Source of the DNA: Microbacterium sp. LWH11-1.2
GTDB lineage: Bacteria > Actinomycetota > Actinomycetes > Actinomycetales > Microbacteriaceae
NCBI RefSeq assembly: GCF_038397745.1
Contig: NZ_CP151636.1
Location: 3,348,001-3,412,000 of the forward strand
Direction: 5' to 3'
Length of the DNA stretch: 64,000 bases
This document shows positions 34,379 through 44,556 of the stretch, piece after piece. How positions within the stretch are numbered: the stretch's first letter is position 1; each line of letters opens with the position of its first letter. The translations under genes and the position numbers were made by a program. The notes under the pieces were generated by a model, which saw only the letters and a program-made list of their open reading frames with translations, ran no database searches and had not been told where the DNA came from.

Positions 34379-37117
34379 TCAGCCGCGAGGCTTCTCGACG
34401 AGCTCGGTCGTCTCGATCTCGTCACCGATCTGGATGTCGTTGAACTTGCCGAGACCGATACCGGCCTCGTAGTCCGTGCGAACCTCGGTGACGTCGTCCT
34501 TGAAGCGGCGCAGCGACTCGATGGCGAGGCCATCGGCCACCACGACACCGTCGCGGATGACACGTGCCTTGGCGTTTCGCGTGATCGTTCCCGACCGCAC
34601 GATGACACCGGCGATGTTGCCGAACTTCGACGAGCGGAAGACCTCGCGGATCTCGGCGACGCCCGACTGGACCTCTTCGAACTCCGGCTTGAGCATGCCC
34701 TTGAGCGAGCTCTCGATCTCATCGATGGCGTTGTAGATCACCGAGTAGAACCGGATGTCGACGCCCTCGCGCTGAGCGCGCTCACGCGCCTTCGTGTCGG
34801 GACGCACGTTGAAGCCCACGATGATCGCGTTGTCGATCGTCGCGAGGTTCACGTCGGACTCGGTGATCGCACCGACTCCGCGGTGGATGATGCGCAGCTG
34901 CACCGAGTCGTCGACCTCGATCTTGAGGAGCGACTCCTCGAGCGCCTCGACAGCACCCGACACGTCGCCCTTGATGATGAGGTTGAGCGACTCGACCTTG
35001 CCCTCTTCGAGTGCACGGGTGAAGTCCTCGAGCGAGATGCGCTTGCGGGCCTTGGCCAGCTGAGCGTTGCGCTCGACCGCTTCACGCTTCTCAGCGATCT
35101 GACGGGCCATGCGGTCCTCGTCGGTGACGATGAACACGTCGCCGGCGCGCGGCACGGAGTTCAGACCCTGCACCTGCACGGGACGCGACGGGTAGGCCTC
35201 GAGGACCTGCTCGCCGTTCTCGTCGGCCATCGCACGCACGCGTCCGTAGGCCGTACCCGCGACGATCGCGTCGCCGACCCGGAGCGTTCCGGACTGGATG
35301 AGCACCGTGGCGACCGAACCGCGACCCTTGTCGAGCTTCGCCTCGATGGCGACACCGCGAGCGGCCTTGTTCGGGTTGGCCGTCAGGTCGAGACCGGCGT
35401 CGGCGGTGAGCAGCACCGCATCCAGGAGGTCCTGGATGCCGGTGTTGGCTCGCGCCGAGACGTCGACGAACATGACGTCGCCACCGAACTCCTCCGCGAC
35501 CAGACCGTACTCGGTGAGCTGCTGGCGCACCTTGGACGGGTTGGCGTCGGGCTTGTCGACCTTGTTCACGGCGACCACGATCGGCACGTTCGCCGCCTGG
35601 GCGTGGTTCAGGGCCTCCACCGTCTGCGGCATGATGCCGTCGTCGGCCGCGACCACGAGGATCGCGAGGTCCGTGACCTGCGCACCACGGGCACGCATGG
35701 CGGTGAACGCCTCGTGACCGGGGGTGTCGATGAACGTGATGGCACGCTCGATGCCCTCGTGCTCCGTCCACACCTGGTAGGCACCGATGTGCTGGGTGAT
35801 GCCTCCGGCCTCACCCTCGATGACGTTGGTCTGGCGGATCGCGTCGAGAAGGCGCGTCTTACCGTGGTCGACGTGACCCATGACGGTGACGACCGGCGGA
35901 CGGATCTCGAGGTCGTCCTCGCTCTCCTCCTCCAGCTCCTGCTCGAGGTTGAGACCGAAGCCCTCGAGGAGCTCCTTGTCCTCGTCCTCGGGCGAGACCA
36001 TCTGGATCTTGTAGCCGAGCTCGGCACCCAGGACCTCGAAGGTCGCCTCGTCCAGCGACTCGGTGGCCGTGGCCATCTCGCCGAGGTTGAAGAGGATGGT
36101 GACGAGGGTTCCCGGCTGCACGGTGTAGCCGGTCAGCGTCTCGATCTTGTCGGCGAAGTCCGCGATGGATGCACCGCGACGCATGCGGATGATCTCCCCG
36201 TTGCCACGGGTGACGTTGACGCCACCGACGACCGGGGCGCTCCGCATCTCGAATTCCTGCCGCTTCGCCCGCCGCGACTTGCGCTGCTTGCTCTTGCCGC
36301 CACCCTTGCCGAAGGCACCGGCGGTACCACCGCCGGGACCGCGGCCACGGCCGCCGCCACCACCGGGACGACCGGCGAAACCGCCACCGGGACGTGCACC
36401 GGGGCCGCCTGCACCACCGGGTCCACCGGCGCCGCCGGGACGACCGGGGCCGCCGGGACGCTGCTGGAACGGTGCGCCGCCGGGACGACCGCCACCACCG
36501 GGGCGACCTGCGCCACCTGGACGCGGGGAACCGGGGCGCGGGGCGCCCGGACGCGGAGCGCCGGGGCGAGGCGCCTGCGGGCGCGGGATGTTTCCGGGCG
36601 TCGGGCTCGGGCGCTGGCCCATGCCCTGCGCGGAAGCGAAGGGGTTGTTGCCCGGACGGGGACCCGCCGGACGCTGGCCCATCCCCTGCGAAGAGGAGAA
36701 CGGGTTGTTGCCGGGGCGCGGGGCACCGGGCTTCGGGGCGCCGCCGTCATCGGACTTCGCCGGTGCCGGCTCGGCCGCCGGAGCGGGGGTCTCCGCAGCG
36801 GGAGCAGGTGCTTCCGGAGCGGGGGCCGCCGGAGCGGGAGCCTCGGGGGCGGGCTTCGGGCCGGGCTTGGGGCCCGGGGTCGGAGCCTGCTTGGCGGCGG
36901 GCTTCGCTGCGGGCTTGGCCGCAGGCGCGGCATCCGCACCGGCCTTGAGCGAGCCGTCGGCCTCGATCGCCGCACGCAGCTTGCGCGCCACCGGCGGTTC
37001 GATGGTCGAGGACGGGCTCTTCACGAACTCGCCGAGTTCCTTGAGCTTTGCAAGAGCGACCTTGCTGTCGACGCCGAGTTCGGCGGCGATCTCATGTACG
37101 CGTGGTTTACCAGCCAC
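34379..37117 (-). CDS. infB: Translation initiation factor IF-2
   Basis: GTPase that brings initiator tRNA to the 30S subunit, 912 residues. IF2_N is at residues 1-55 ([26 protein letters not shown]). A long low-complexity Ala/Pro then Gly/Arg/Pro-rich region spans about 65-275, with short repeats around [13 protein letters not shown] and [11 protein letters not shown]. Next comes the basic [14 protein letters not shown] segment, and the G domain with GHVDHGKT at 414-421, DTPGH and NKVD. Domains II-IV complete it. The start is GTG 37117 with AGGAGAATT upstream. Third gene of the nusA operon. Confidence 0.98.
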   Translation of the reverse strand: MAGKPRVHEIAAELGVDSKVALAKLKELGEFVKSPSSTIEPPVARKLRAAIEADGSLKAGADAAPAAKPAAKPAAKQAPTPGPKPGPKPAPEAPAPAAPAPEAPAPAAETPAPAAEPAPAKSDDGGAPKPGAPRPGNNPFSSSQGMGQRPAGPRPGNNPFASAQGMGQRPSPTPGNIPRPQAPRPGAPRPGAPRPGSPRPGGAGRPGGGGRPGGAPFQQRPGGPGRPGGAGGPGGAGGPGARPGGGFAGRPGGGGGRGRGPGGGTAGAFGKGGGKSKQRKSRRAKRQEFEMRSAPVVGGVNVTRGNGEIIRMRRGASIADFADKIETLTGYTVQPGTLVTILFNLGEMATATESLDEATFEVLGAELGYKIQMVSPEDEDKELLEGFGLNLEQELEEESEDDLEIRPPVVTVMGHVDHGKTRLLDAIRQTNVIEGEAGGITQHIGAYQVWTEHEGIERAITFIDTPGHEAFTAMRARGAQVTDLAILVVAADDGIMPQTVEALNHAQAANVPIVVAVNKVDKPDANPSKVRQQLTEYGLVAEEFGGDVMFVDVSARANTGIQDLLDAVLLTADAGLDLTANPNKAARGVAIEAKLDKGRGSVATVLIQSGTLRVGDAIVAGTAYGRVRAMADENGEQVLEAYPSRPVQVQGLNSVPRAGDVFIVTDEDRMARQIAEKREAVERNAQLAKARKRISLEDFTRALEEGKVESLNLIIKGDVSGAVEALEESLLKIEVDDSVQLRIIHRGVGAITESDVNLATIDNAIIVGFNVRPDTKARERAQREGVDIRFYSVIYNAIDEIESSLKGMLKPEFEEVQSGVAEIREVFRSSKFGNIAGVIVRSGTITRNAKARVIRDGVVVADGLAIESLRRFKDDVTEVRTDYEAGIGLGKFNDIQIGDEIETTELVEKPRG

Positions 37118-37211
37118 AATTCTCCTGTCTGAGTCGGTCCACCCAGACAGGGCAGACCACTAGTCGCGGACGGGTCTCATTTCGAGCCGTTCACTTTGTT
37201 TCCATAGCTGT

Positions 37212-37466
37212 TCAGCCTTTGTTTCTTGGTGGGTGCTGTTCGAAGTTCCGCGTGTCCAGCTGAGTGGACACGCGCAGTGCTCGTCCGAATGCGCGACGCC
37301 GCAGAGCGGCATCCATGCATTCCTGTGTCGGATGCAGCCACGCGCCTCTCCCCGGCAGAACGGCACGCTCGTCGATGACGAGCACGTTGTTCTGGGACAC
37401 CACTCTGAGAAGAGAGGAGCGGGGAGCACGCGTGCGACAACCGACGCACGTTCGTACGGGTTCCAT
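37212..37466 (-). CDS. YlxR-family RNA-binding protein
   Basis: Small YlxR (DUF448) protein of 84 residues, always found between nusA and infB and thought to bind RNA or nucleoid targets. It starts MEPVRTCVGCRTRAPRSSLLRV, with the CxxC and Arg-rich loop, and has GRGAWLHPTQECMDAALRRRAFGRAL. The start is ATG 37466. It lies 59 bp after nusA and 94 bp before infB; neither gap shows a clear promoter, so it should be co-transcribed. Confidence 0.93.
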   Translation of the reverse strand: MEPVRTCVGCRTRAPRSSLLRVVSQNNVLVIDERAVLPGRGAWLHPTQECMDAALRRRAFGRALRVSTQLDTRNFEQHPPRNKG

Positions 37467-37525
37467 CTTACACCTGCGTTCCCTCGACCCTCTCCCCGCG
37501 TGGTGCGAGTCGGGGCGAGATCCGG

Positions 37526-38512
37526 TCAGTCGTCGAGGACGCTGTCGGGCTGGATGTCGATCTTGGCTCCGGTGAGCTTGGCGGCCAGGCGGGCGTTCTG
37601 CCCCTCCTTGCCGATCGCGAGCGACAGCTGGTAGTCGGGCACCAGGGCGCGCACGGCCTTGGTGCCGGCGTCGAGCACGAAGGCGCTCGTCACCTTGGCA
37701 GGCGACAGGGCGTGCGCCACGAAGGTCGCCAGGTCCGGGTCGTGATCGACGATGTCGATCTTCTCCCCCGCGAGCTCCTCGGTCACCGCGCGGACGCGGC
37801 GCCCCATCTCGCCGATGCAGGCACCCTTCGCGTTGATCGACGGATCGTTGGCCTTCACCGCGATCTTGGTCCGGTGCCCGGCCTCGCGGGCGAGCGAGAC
37901 GATCTCCACGAGACCGGCCGCGATCTCGGGCACCTCCAGCGCGAAGAGCTTGCGCACGAGGCCGGGGTGGGTGCGCGACACCGTGATCTGCGGACCCTTC
38001 AGCCCCTTCGCGACGCTGGTCACGTACACGCGCAGGCGGGATCCGTGGGTGTACTCCTCGCCCGGAACCTGCTCCTCGGGAGGCAGGATGGCCTCGACGG
38101 AGCCGAGATCGACGTGGATCATCCGCGGGTTCGGTCCCTGCTGGATGACGCCGGCGACGATGTCGCCTTCCTTGTCCTTGAAGTCGCCCAGCACGACGTC
38201 GTCCGCGATGTCGCGGAGGCGCTGGCTGATGACCTGCTTGGCGGCGAACGCGGCGATGCGGCCGAAGTCGTCGGGCGTCGCGTCCTCCTCGCCGATGATG
38301 GCGCCCTCTTCGTCCTTGACGACCTGCAGCACGGCGACGTGGCCGGACTTGCGGTCGAGCTCGACGCGGACGCCCTCGGGCGTAGCACCGTCAGCGGCGA
38401 CGTGCTTGGAGTACGCGGTCAGGATCGCCTGCTCGATGATCGAGACGAGCTCCTCGAAGGGGATCGCCTTCTCCTTCTCGATGCCTCGCAGCAGACTCAG
38501 TTCGATGTCCAT
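37526..38512 (-). CDS. nusA: Transcription termination/antitermination factor NusA
   Basis: RNA polymerase-associated elongation factor, 328 residues. The N-terminal polymerase-binding domain is MDIELSLLRGIEKEKAIPFEELVSIIEQAILTAY. An S1 domain covers about residues 125-200, and two KH domains follow with GACIGEMGRRVRAV and SLAIGKEGQNARLAAKL. No C-terminal acidic repeats, as expected in Gram-positives. GGGAGG precedes ATG 38512. TATCGT at 38574-38569 is a possible -10. The usual upstream gene rimP is absent; the neighbour is a divergent amine oxidase. Confidence 0.97.
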   Translation of the reverse strand: MDIELSLLRGIEKEKAIPFEELVSIIEQAILTAYSKHVAADGATPEGVRVELDRKSGHVAVLQVVKDEEGAIIGEEDATPDDFGRIAAFAAKQVISQRLRDIADDVVLGDFKDKEGDIVAGVIQQGPNPRMIHVDLGSVEAILPPEEQVPGEEYTHGSRLRVYVTSVAKGLKGPQITVSRTHPGLVRKLFALEVPEIAAGLVEIVSLAREAGHRTKIAVKANDPSINAKGACIGEMGRRVRAVTEELAGEKIDIVDHDPDLATFVAHALSPAKVTSAFVLDAGTKAVRALVPDYQLSLAIGKEGQNARLAAKLTGAKIDIQPDSVLDD

Positions 38513-38568
38513 GACGGCCTCCCTATTCAGCTCTCGTCGCGCCTGATCGCACGCGCGACATCCGTACC

Positions 38569-38574
38569 ACGATA
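38569..38574 (-). promoter_or_regulatory. Possible -10 box TATCGT of the nusA operon
   Basis: The reverse-strand TATCGT gives a leader of about 55 nt before the nusA ATG. Confidence 0.35.
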
Positions 38575-38644
38575 CCCTGTGCCCACCGCCTGTTGCCACG
38601 GCGGCAGCCGCGCCGCCGCGGCGAAGACGCCGCAGGAGGACCAC

Positions 38645-40000
38645 GTGAACTCGTTCGACACCATCGTGATCGGCGCCGGGATGTCGGGCGTCACGGCTGC
38701 GCGGATGCTGACGGACGCCGGCCAGCGCGTCGTGGTGCTCGAGGGGCGCGACCGCATCGGCGGACGGATGAACTCGGACCGGCAGGCCGGGTTCCCCGTC
38801 GACCTCGGGGCTTCATGGATCCACGGGATCGACGGCTCGGCGCTCTGGCGACTCGCTCAGGCCCTCGATATACCGACGCTGGAGTACACGGTGGGCAGCT
38901 TCCAGGTCGGCGGGCGCCCGATCGAGAACTTCGACGGCGACGGCAGACCGATGGATGCCGATGCCACCGCACGATGGATCGCGGATGTCGACGAGGCGGA
39001 CCGTCTCCTCGTCGAGGAGATCGCGGCGTCCTCGCCCGGCGACACGTATCTGGACGTCACCGAGCGCGCACTCGACCGCTCCGGGCTCGCACCCGAGCGC
39101 ATCGACGAGATCCGCGAGTTCTTCCGCCACCGCGTCGAGGAGCAGTGCGGCGCGTGGATCGGCGACCTCGACGCTCATGGCCTCGACGAGGACGCGATCG
39201 ACGGCGACGAGGTGATCTTCCCGCGCGGCTACGACGAGCTGCCGCACCGCATCGCCGCGGGACTCGACATCCGCCTCGACCACGTCGTCACGCACGTCGC
39301 GCGGTCGGCGGCCGGAGTCGTCGTCCGCACAAGCGATGCCGAGTTCACCGCTGATCGCGCGGTCGTGACCGTGCCGCTCGGGGTGCTCAAGAGCGGCTCC
39401 CTCGTCTTCGAGCCCGCGCTTCCCGATGCCGTCGCCGGCCCCATCGACCGGCTGGGCATGGGCGTCTTCAACAAGATCTTCCTCCAGTTCCCCGAGCGGT
39501 TCTGGAACGAGGAGAGCTACGTCATCCGCGCACTCGGCGAAGCCGGTGAGCACTGGCACTCCTGGTACGACGTCTCGGCGGTGAGCGGCATCCCGACCCT
39601 GCTCACGTTCGCCGCGGGGCCGTTCGGTCGGCACATGCAGGAGCTCCCGGACGACGAGGTCGTGGCCGACGTGGTCCGTGCGCTGCGGGTCCTCTACGGC
39701 GATGCGGTCGGAGAGCCCGTGGCGCACTGGATCACGCACTGGGGTGAGGACCGCTTCTCCGTCGGCTCATACTCCCACCTCGCCCTCGGCTCCTCGCATC
39801 ACGATCACGACGAGCTCGCCGGTCCCATGGACGACGTGCTGCACTTCGCCGGCGAGGCGACCTGGGGCGATGAGCCCGCGACCGTCGGAGCGGCGTACTA
39901 CTCGGGGCACCGGGCTGCGGAGCGCATCCTCGGCCGGTCGGTGGATCTCGACGCCTTCGCCGCGGGCATCACTGCGCGCGAGCAGACGGAAGATCGTTGA
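38645..40000 (+). CDS. FAD-dependent amine oxidase
   Basis: Flavin amine oxidase of the monoamine/polyamine oxidase family, 451 residues. The N-terminal dinucleotide fold is IVIGAGMSGVTAARML, with VVVLEGRDRIGGRM and DLGASWIHG. The C-terminal FAD site is FAGEATWGDEPATVGAAYYSG. It resembles plant-type polyamine oxidases in length and in the GIDGSALWRLA region. GTG 38645 has AGGAGG 5 nt upstream. The open frame extends nearly 1 kb further upstream through the antisense of nusA, which is not part of the gene. Its end overlaps the convergent LOG gene by 32 bp. Confidence 0.9.
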   Translation: MNSFDTIVIGAGMSGVTAARMLTDAGQRVVVLEGRDRIGGRMNSDRQAGFPVDLGASWIHGIDGSALWRLAQALDIPTLEYTVGSFQVGGRPIENFDGDGRPMDADATARWIADVDEADRLLVEEIAASSPGDTYLDVTERALDRSGLAPERIDEIREFFRHRVEEQCGAWIGDLDAHGLDEDAIDGDEVIFPRGYDELPHRIAAGLDIRLDHVVTHVARSAAGVVVRTSDAEFTADRAVVTVPLGVLKSGSLVFEPALPDAVAGPIDRLGMGVFNKIFLQFPERFWNEESYVIRALGEAGEHWHSWYDVSAVSGIPTLLTFAAGPFGRHMQELPDDEVVADVVRALRVLYGDAVGEPVAHWITHWGEDRFSVGSYSHLALGSSHHDHDELAGPMDDVLHFAGEATWGDEPATVGAAYYSGHRAAERILGRSVDLDAFAAGITAREQTEDR

Positions 40001-41009
40001 TCGCCCGGATGAGCCGGAACAGGTTCCCGACCTGACGCTGGTCCAGGTGCAGGATCAGTCGCGGCAGGTGCAGCACGTCGTCGTCGGCGACCTCGGCCCG
40101 CCGGGGCGCCGCTCGTTCGATCCGCCCGGACGAGAGCATCAGCGCGAACTGCTCGTTCAGCGACTCGATCTCGGCATCCGTCGGCTCGTTCCGCAGACGC
40201 AGGACGAGCGAGTCGCCGATCCAGCGGAGCGAATCGTAGTTCCGCCAGAAGCCGGCGATCTCGGCGCGCGCCTTGTCCGCGGAGTCGGTGACGACGACCC
40301 GGTCGAAGTCTCCGGGTGAGATGACGCCCATCGGCTCGAGGGTGTCGTCGATGTAGCGCTGCAGGCCCTGCCAGAACGTGCCGCCGGGCTGATCGAGGAG
40401 CACGATGGGCGTCGGCTCCGCCTTGCCGGTCTGCTGGAGCGTGAGGAGCTCGAACATCTCGTCGAGCGTCCCGAAACCTCCGGGCAGGCAGATGAACCCG
40501 GAGGATTCCTTGACCAGCATCAGCTTGCGCGTGAAGAAGTACTTCATCGCGACGACCTGACCCTGACCCGTGACGAGGCTGTTCGCCTTCTCCTCGAAGG
40601 GAAGCCGGATCGAGACGCCGAGCGAGAGTTCGGGGCCTGCCCCCTCCGCCGCGGCCTGCATGATCCCTGGACCCGCTCCGGTCACGACCATCCAGCCGTC
40701 GGTCGCGAGGGCCGCTGCGATGTCGCGAGCCTGCAGGTAGAGCGGGTCGTCCTGTCGCGTGCGCGCGGATCCGAAGACCGTGACCTTCGGCACGCCGTGG
40801 AACGGCGCGAACAGCCGGAACGCATCGCGCATCTCGGCGAGGGCTGCGGAGGCGATCTTCAGGTCCAGTCGGCCCGCATCGTCCTCACCGAGACCGATCG
40901 CCGTGCGGATCATCCGCGTCACGAGCCTGCGTTCGTCATGAACTCCCGCGTCGTCGAGGAGCGCGTCGATCTCGGCGGTCAGGGTCTCCGCCAGCGGTTC
41001 GTCCGTCAT
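39969..41009 (-). CDS. LOG-family (TIGR00730-type) Rossmann-fold protein
   Basis: Protein of the lysine-decarboxylase-like/LOG family, 346 residues. Small members hydrolyse nucleoside 5'-monophosphates such as cytokinin ribotides. The diagnostic PGGFGTLDEMFE is present, with VFGSARTRQDDPLY and GAGPGIMQAAAEGA before it. It is longer than typical LOG proteins, with an N-terminal helical region and about 90 extra C-terminal residues. This corresponds to the long bacterial subgroup near proS in related genomes. ATG 41009 is chosen over ATG 41096. The 3' end overlaps the amine oxidase by 32 bp. Confidence 0.88.
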   Translation of the reverse strand: MTDEPLAETLTAEIDALLDDAGVHDERRLVTRMIRTAIGLGEDDAGRLDLKIASAALAEMRDAFRLFAPFHGVPKVTVFGSARTRQDDPLYLQARDIAAALATDGWMVVTGAGPGIMQAAAEGAGPELSLGVSIRLPFEEKANSLVTGQGQVVAMKYFFTRKLMLVKESSGFICLPGGFGTLDEMFELLTLQQTGKAEPTPIVLLDQPGGTFWQGLQRYIDDTLEPMGVISPGDFDRVVVTDSADKARAEIAGFWRNYDSLRWIGDSLVLRLRNEPTDAEIESLNEQFALMLSSGRIERAAPRRAEVADDDVLHLPRLILHLDQRQVGNLFRLIRAINDLPSARAQ

Positions 41010-41045
41010 GATCCCAGCGTCGCATGTGGGAAGGAGGTGATGCAT

Positions 41046-41089
41046 CCCGCAACGCCGCGCTCCGCGGGAGAGCGGGCGCGGCGTTCGGG
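41046..41089 (-). terminator. Terminator of proS
   Basis: AACGCCGCGC (41051-41060) pairs with GCGCGGCGTT (41076-41085), extended by CCCG/CGGG outside. It lies just after the proS stop and before the LOG start. Confidence 0.6.
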
Positions 41090-41096
41090 CAGACAC

Positions 41097-42851
41097 TCAG
41101 CGGGTCAGGCGCTCCACGACGTCGCCGACGGAGATCGCGTCGCGCTCCCCTGTGCTCCGGTCCCAGAGCTCGACCTGCCCATCGGCGGCGCCACGGCCGA
41201 CGATGACGATCTTGGGCACGCCGACGAGTTCCGCGTCGCCGAACTTCACGCCGGGCGAGACCTTGGGTCGATCGTCGTACAGCACGTCGAGTCCGACGCT
41301 CTCCAGCTGCGCCGAGAGCTCTTCAGCGACGTCGAAGGCGACCTGGTCGCGACCCGCGGCCACGACCTGCACGTCGAACGGCGCGACGGATGCCGGCCAG
41401 ATCAGGCCCTTGTCGTCGTTGTTGAGCTCGGCGATGATCGCGAGGATGCGGGTCACGCCGATGCCGTAGGAACCCATGGTGACGGTGACGAGCTTGCCGT
41501 TCTCGTTGAGGACCTTGAGCCCCAGCGCCTCGGCGTACTTGCGGCCCAGCTGGAAGACGTGCCCGATCTCCATTCCGCGCGCGAGCTCGACGGGACCGGA
41601 GCCATCGGGTGCGGGGTCTCCTGCGCGGACGTTCGCGATCTCCACGATGCCGTCTGCGAAGAAGTCCCGCCCGGCGACGACCGAGTGCGCGTGCTTCTGG
41701 TCGATGTTCGCGCCGGTGATCCAGCTGGTGCCCTCGCTGACGCGCGGGTCGACCAGATAGCGGATGCCGGTGGCCGACTCCTCGCCGAGCACCGCGCCGG
41801 TCGGCGACCAGGGGCCGATGTAGCCCTTCACGAGCAGCGGGTTGTTCTCGAAGTCGTCGGCCGTGGCCGTCGCCACCTCGGCGGGGGCGAAGGCCACTTC
41901 GGCGCGCTTCTCGTCGACCTCGCGGTCGCCGGGGATGCCGACGATGACGAGTTCGCGGGTGCCGTCGAGGTGCGTCAGCGAGAGGACGACGTTCTTGAGC
42001 GTGTCCGCAGCGGTGTACTCGCCGTCCAGGTGTGCATTGGTGTGCGCGACGAGCGTCTCGATGGTCGGGGTGTCCGGCGAGTCGAAGATGACCGGCGCCG
42101 CATCGGCGTCGAACGCGATCGCCTCGGGGACAGCCGTCGTGAAGGCCTCGACGTTCGCCGCGTAACCGCTGGCGCTGCGGACGAAGGTGTCCTCACCGAC
42201 GGGCGTCGGGTGCAGGAACTCCTCGCTGCGCGAGCCGCCCATCGCGCCGGCATCCGCCTGCACGATGACGTACTCGAGCCCGAGACGCTGGAAGATGCGC
42301 TCATACGCGTCGCGCTGCGACTGGTAGCTGGCGTCGAGCCCCTCATCCGAGGCGTCGAAGGAGTAGGCGTCCTTCATCGTGAACTCGCGACCGCGGAGCA
42401 GACCTGCGCGCGGGCGCGCCTCGTCGCGATACTTGTCCTGGATCTGGTAGATCGTCAGCGGGAGATCCTTGTACGACGAGTACAGGTCCTTCACGAGCAG
42501 CGTGAAGGCCTCCTCGTGCGTGGGCGCGAGGAGGTAGTCGCCGCCCTTGCGGTCCTGGAGACGGAACAGCAGATCGCCGTACTCCTCCCAGCGACCGGTC
42601 GCCTCGTACGCCTCGCGCGGCATGAGCGCCGGGAAGTGCACCTCTTGCGCACCGGCCTCGGCCATCTCCTCGCGCACGACGGTCTCGATCTTCGCCTTGA
42701 CGCGCAGACCCAGTGGCAGCCACGCGAAGATGCCGGCGGCCTGCGGACGGATGTATCCCGCCCGGATCAGCAGCTTGTGGCTCGCGACCTCTGCACCGGC
42801 AGGGTCTTCGCGAAGCGTACGGAGGAAGAATTTCGAGAGACGAGTGACCAC
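41097..42851 (-). CDS. proS: Prolyl-tRNA synthetase
   Basis: Class II synthetase, bacterial-type ProRS with an editing domain, 584 residues. Motif 1 lies near residue 60, motif 2 is [26 protein letters not shown]. An inserted editing domain covers about residues 225-400 ([12 protein letters not shown] to GPWSPTGAV..). Motif 3 is [15 protein letters not shown], and a C-terminal anticodon-binding domain ends it. The GTG start follows TAGACT by 6 nt (leaderless). Confidence 0.97.
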   Translation of the reverse strand: MVTRLSKFFLRTLREDPAGAEVASHKLLIRAGYIRPQAAGIFAWLPLGLRVKAKIETVVREEMAEAGAQEVHFPALMPREAYEATGRWEEYGDLLFRLQDRKGGDYLLAPTHEEAFTLLVKDLYSSYKDLPLTIYQIQDKYRDEARPRAGLLRGREFTMKDAYSFDASDEGLDASYQSQRDAYERIFQRLGLEYVIVQADAGAMGGSRSEEFLHPTPVGEDTFVRSASGYAANVEAFTTAVPEAIAFDADAAPVIFDSPDTPTIETLVAHTNAHLDGEYTAADTLKNVVLSLTHLDGTRELVIVGIPGDREVDEKRAEVAFAPAEVATATADDFENNPLLVKGYIGPWSPTGAVLGEESATGIRYLVDPRVSEGTSWITGANIDQKHAHSVVAGRDFFADGIVEIANVRAGDPAPDGSGPVELARGMEIGHVFQLGRKYAEALGLKVLNENGKLVTVTMGSYGIGVTRILAIIAELNNDDKGLIWPASVAPFDVQVVAAGRDQVAFDVAEELSAQLESVGLDVLYDDRPKVSPGVKFGDAELVGVPKIVIVGRGAADGQVELWDRSTGERDAISVGDVVERLTR

Positions 42852-42857
42852 GGCTCA

Positions 42858-42863
42858 AGTCTA
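42858..42863 (-). promoter_or_regulatory. -10 box TAGACT of a leaderless promoter (proS)
   Basis: The reverse-strand TAGACT ends 6 nt before GTG 42851. Confidence 0.6.
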
Positions 42864-42895
42864 GTGAGCCGTGGACACCCGTCTCTGCGACGACC

Positions 42896-43666
42896 TCAGT
42901 TGAGCGCGGGCAGTCCGGACGGGACGACTCCCCCGCCGTACAGGCTGACGGCGAGCTCCTGCAGCGCGGTGAGTGCCACGCGCTGCGGGAGCGGGCCGTA
43001 GGAGATGCGCGCGACGCCGAGCTTCTCGTAGTCCGAGGCCGCGAGAGCGCCGGGGACGCCGATCACACTGACCTTGCGATCGCCGATGCCCTCGACGAGC
43101 TGACGGGTGACGTTCGCGTCGAGGAGGCCGGGCACGAAGACCGCGGTCGCTCCCGCGTCGAGGTAGGCGCGGCCGCGCTGGATCGCATCGGCGATGCTCT
43201 CCTGAACAGGCCGGTGACCCGCGCGGACGAAAGCATCGGTGCGGGCGTTGAGCGCGAACGGGATGCCCTCGGCCTCGGCGGCCTTCACGATCGACTCGAC
43301 GGCGGCGACCGACTCGTCGAACGGCTTGAGCCGGTCCTCGACGTTCGCGCCGACGATGCCGACGCCGATGGCGAGGCGGGTGGTCTCCCCCGCATCTCCG
43401 TAGCCGTCGTCGAGATCGGCGGTGACAGGGACCTGGACGGATGCCGCGATGCGCCCGACCATGTCGATCATGAGGTCGCGCGGCGTCGCACCGTCGTCGT
43501 ACCCGAACGAGGCGGCGATGCCGTGTCCGGCGGTGGCGATCGCCTTCGTCTCGGGGAGGGCGGCGACGGCACGGGCGCCGACGACATCCCACACGTTCAC
43601 GACGCGGAGGATCTCCGGAGCGTCATAGAGTCCGACAAGGGTCTGGGCCTTGGCTGCAGTGGTCAT
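42896..43666 (-). CDS. Isocitrate lyase/PEP mutase-family protein
   Basis: TIM-barrel carbon-carbon or carbon-phosphorus lyase family member, 256 residues. It has LYDAPEILRVVNVWDVVGARAVAAL, ATAGHGIAASFGYDDG, the Mg-binding VTADLDDGYGD and GVGIVGANVEDR. The KKCGH loop of isocitrate lyase is absent, so it is not a glyoxylate-cycle enzyme. Oxaloacetate- or 2-methylisocitrate-type chemistry is possible. The start is ATG 43666, leaderless behind TAGCGT. No neighbours suggest a pathway. Confidence 0.87.
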   Translation of the reverse strand: MTTAAKAQTLVGLYDAPEILRVVNVWDVVGARAVAALPETKAIATAGHGIAASFGYDDGATPRDLMIDMVGRIAASVQVPVTADLDDGYGDAGETTRLAIGVGIVGANVEDRLKPFDESVAAVESIVKAAEAEGIPFALNARTDAFVRAGHRPVQESIADAIQRGRAYLDAGATAVFVPGLLDANVTRQLVEGIGDRKVSVIGVPGALAASDYEKLGVARISYGPLPQRVALTALQELAVSLYGGGVVPSGLPALN

Positions 43667-43672
43667 GACTCC

Positions 43673-43678
43673 ACGCTA
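43673..43678 (-). promoter_or_regulatory. -10 box TAGCGT of a leaderless promoter
   Basis: The reverse-strand TAGCGT ends 6 nt before ATG 43666. The 150 bp between this gene and the HNH gene hold no other recognisable signal. Confidence 0.6.
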
Positions 43679-43957
43679 ACGCGGGTGGTCGACATCGGGG
43701 GCGGTGCGGGCGGAACAATCGCGGGGCTCCTCGGTGGTGTTCCGTTGTCCGGGGACAGGATGCTGGTGTATCGGTTTGTGGGCGTGATCTGGGGGTTTCA
43801 ATGTCGGTGGCTCCTGTTTCACTAGGGGTATGACAGCACTGGCGGACGCGACGGTCGAGCAGGTGAACGCGCTGGGTGCGGTCACCGAGATGCTCGTCGA
43901 GGTCGAGCGCACGATCAGCAGCATGCAGGCCGTGCGGGATGGTTTCCTCGCGGTCGG

Positions 43958-43971
43958 GTCCCGGGTCCCGG
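43958..43971 (+). repeat. 7-bp tandem duplication causing the frameshift
   Basis: Two adjacent copies of GTCCCGG. Removing one restores the reading frame of the HNH gene exactly. Confidence 0.85.
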
Positions 43972-44466
43972 TTGGCGGTCGACGTCGCGGGCCAGGCGGG
44001 GTCTCGGGAGGAGGCGGATCTGGTGTTGCGGTCGGTCGCGGCGGAGTTCGCGGCCGCGCTGCGGGTGTCGGACCGGACGGTGCAGCGGCGGATGACGGAC
44101 GCGTCGTTCCTGGTGGAGCGTTTCCCGTTGGTGTGGCGGGCGCTGGGGTCGGGGCGGATCAGTGCCGGGCATGCGCGGGTGATCTGCGACGCCGGCGAGC
44201 ACCTGGACGATCCCGCGGACCGGGAGGCGTATTCGGCGGAGGTGATCGGGTTCGCGGAGACGGAGTCCGCGAACCGGGTCGCGCGGTGGGCGCGGCGGGT
44301 CGCGGAACGGTACCAGGCGCGTCCGGTCAGTGACCGGCACAAGGATGCGCGGAAGAAGCGGGGGGTGTGGGTGAGAGACCTCCCCGACGGGATGGCCGAA
44401 CTCGGCATGTGCGGCCCCGCCGCGCTGGTGCATGGCGCGTTCGACCGGATCACCGCCATGGGAAAG

Positions 44467-44556
44467 ACCGTGCAGGAACAGACGGTGCCGGAACAGACGG
44501 TGCCGGAACAGACGGTGCCGGAACAGACGATGCCGGAACAGACGGTGCAGGAACAG
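44467..44556 (+). repeat. Six 15-bp tandem repeats (TVPEQ pentapeptide)
   Basis: Six in-frame units close to ACGGTGCCGGAACAG code for TVQEQ/TVPEQ/TMPEQ repeats in the linker between the DUF222 and HNH regions. The unit is a multiple of three, so copy number can change without a frameshift. Confidence 0.9.

Noticed and set aside
34883..37132. 749-codon open frame antisense to infB
   Set aside because: IF-2 on the other strand is certain. The composition is that of a high-GC antisense frame, and the Gly/Arg repeats of IF-2 read in reverse produce the low-complexity part.
41031..41050. Strong ribosome-site-like GGAAGGAGGTGATG on the + strand
   Set aside because: The only frame it could start is the antisense frame over proS; the SD-to-ATG spacing is too short. 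On the other strand it lies in the LOG leader, next to the proS terminator hairpin.
40797..43001. 734-codon open frame antisense to proS and the LOG gene
   Set aside because: Covers two well-identified genes on the other strand, no recognisable domains; also the long antisense frames at 16872-18968 and 24821-27001.
44467..44556. Tandem 15-bp repeats considered as a CRISPR or VNTR locus
   Set aside because: No spacers; the repeats are contiguous and in frame within a coding sequence.
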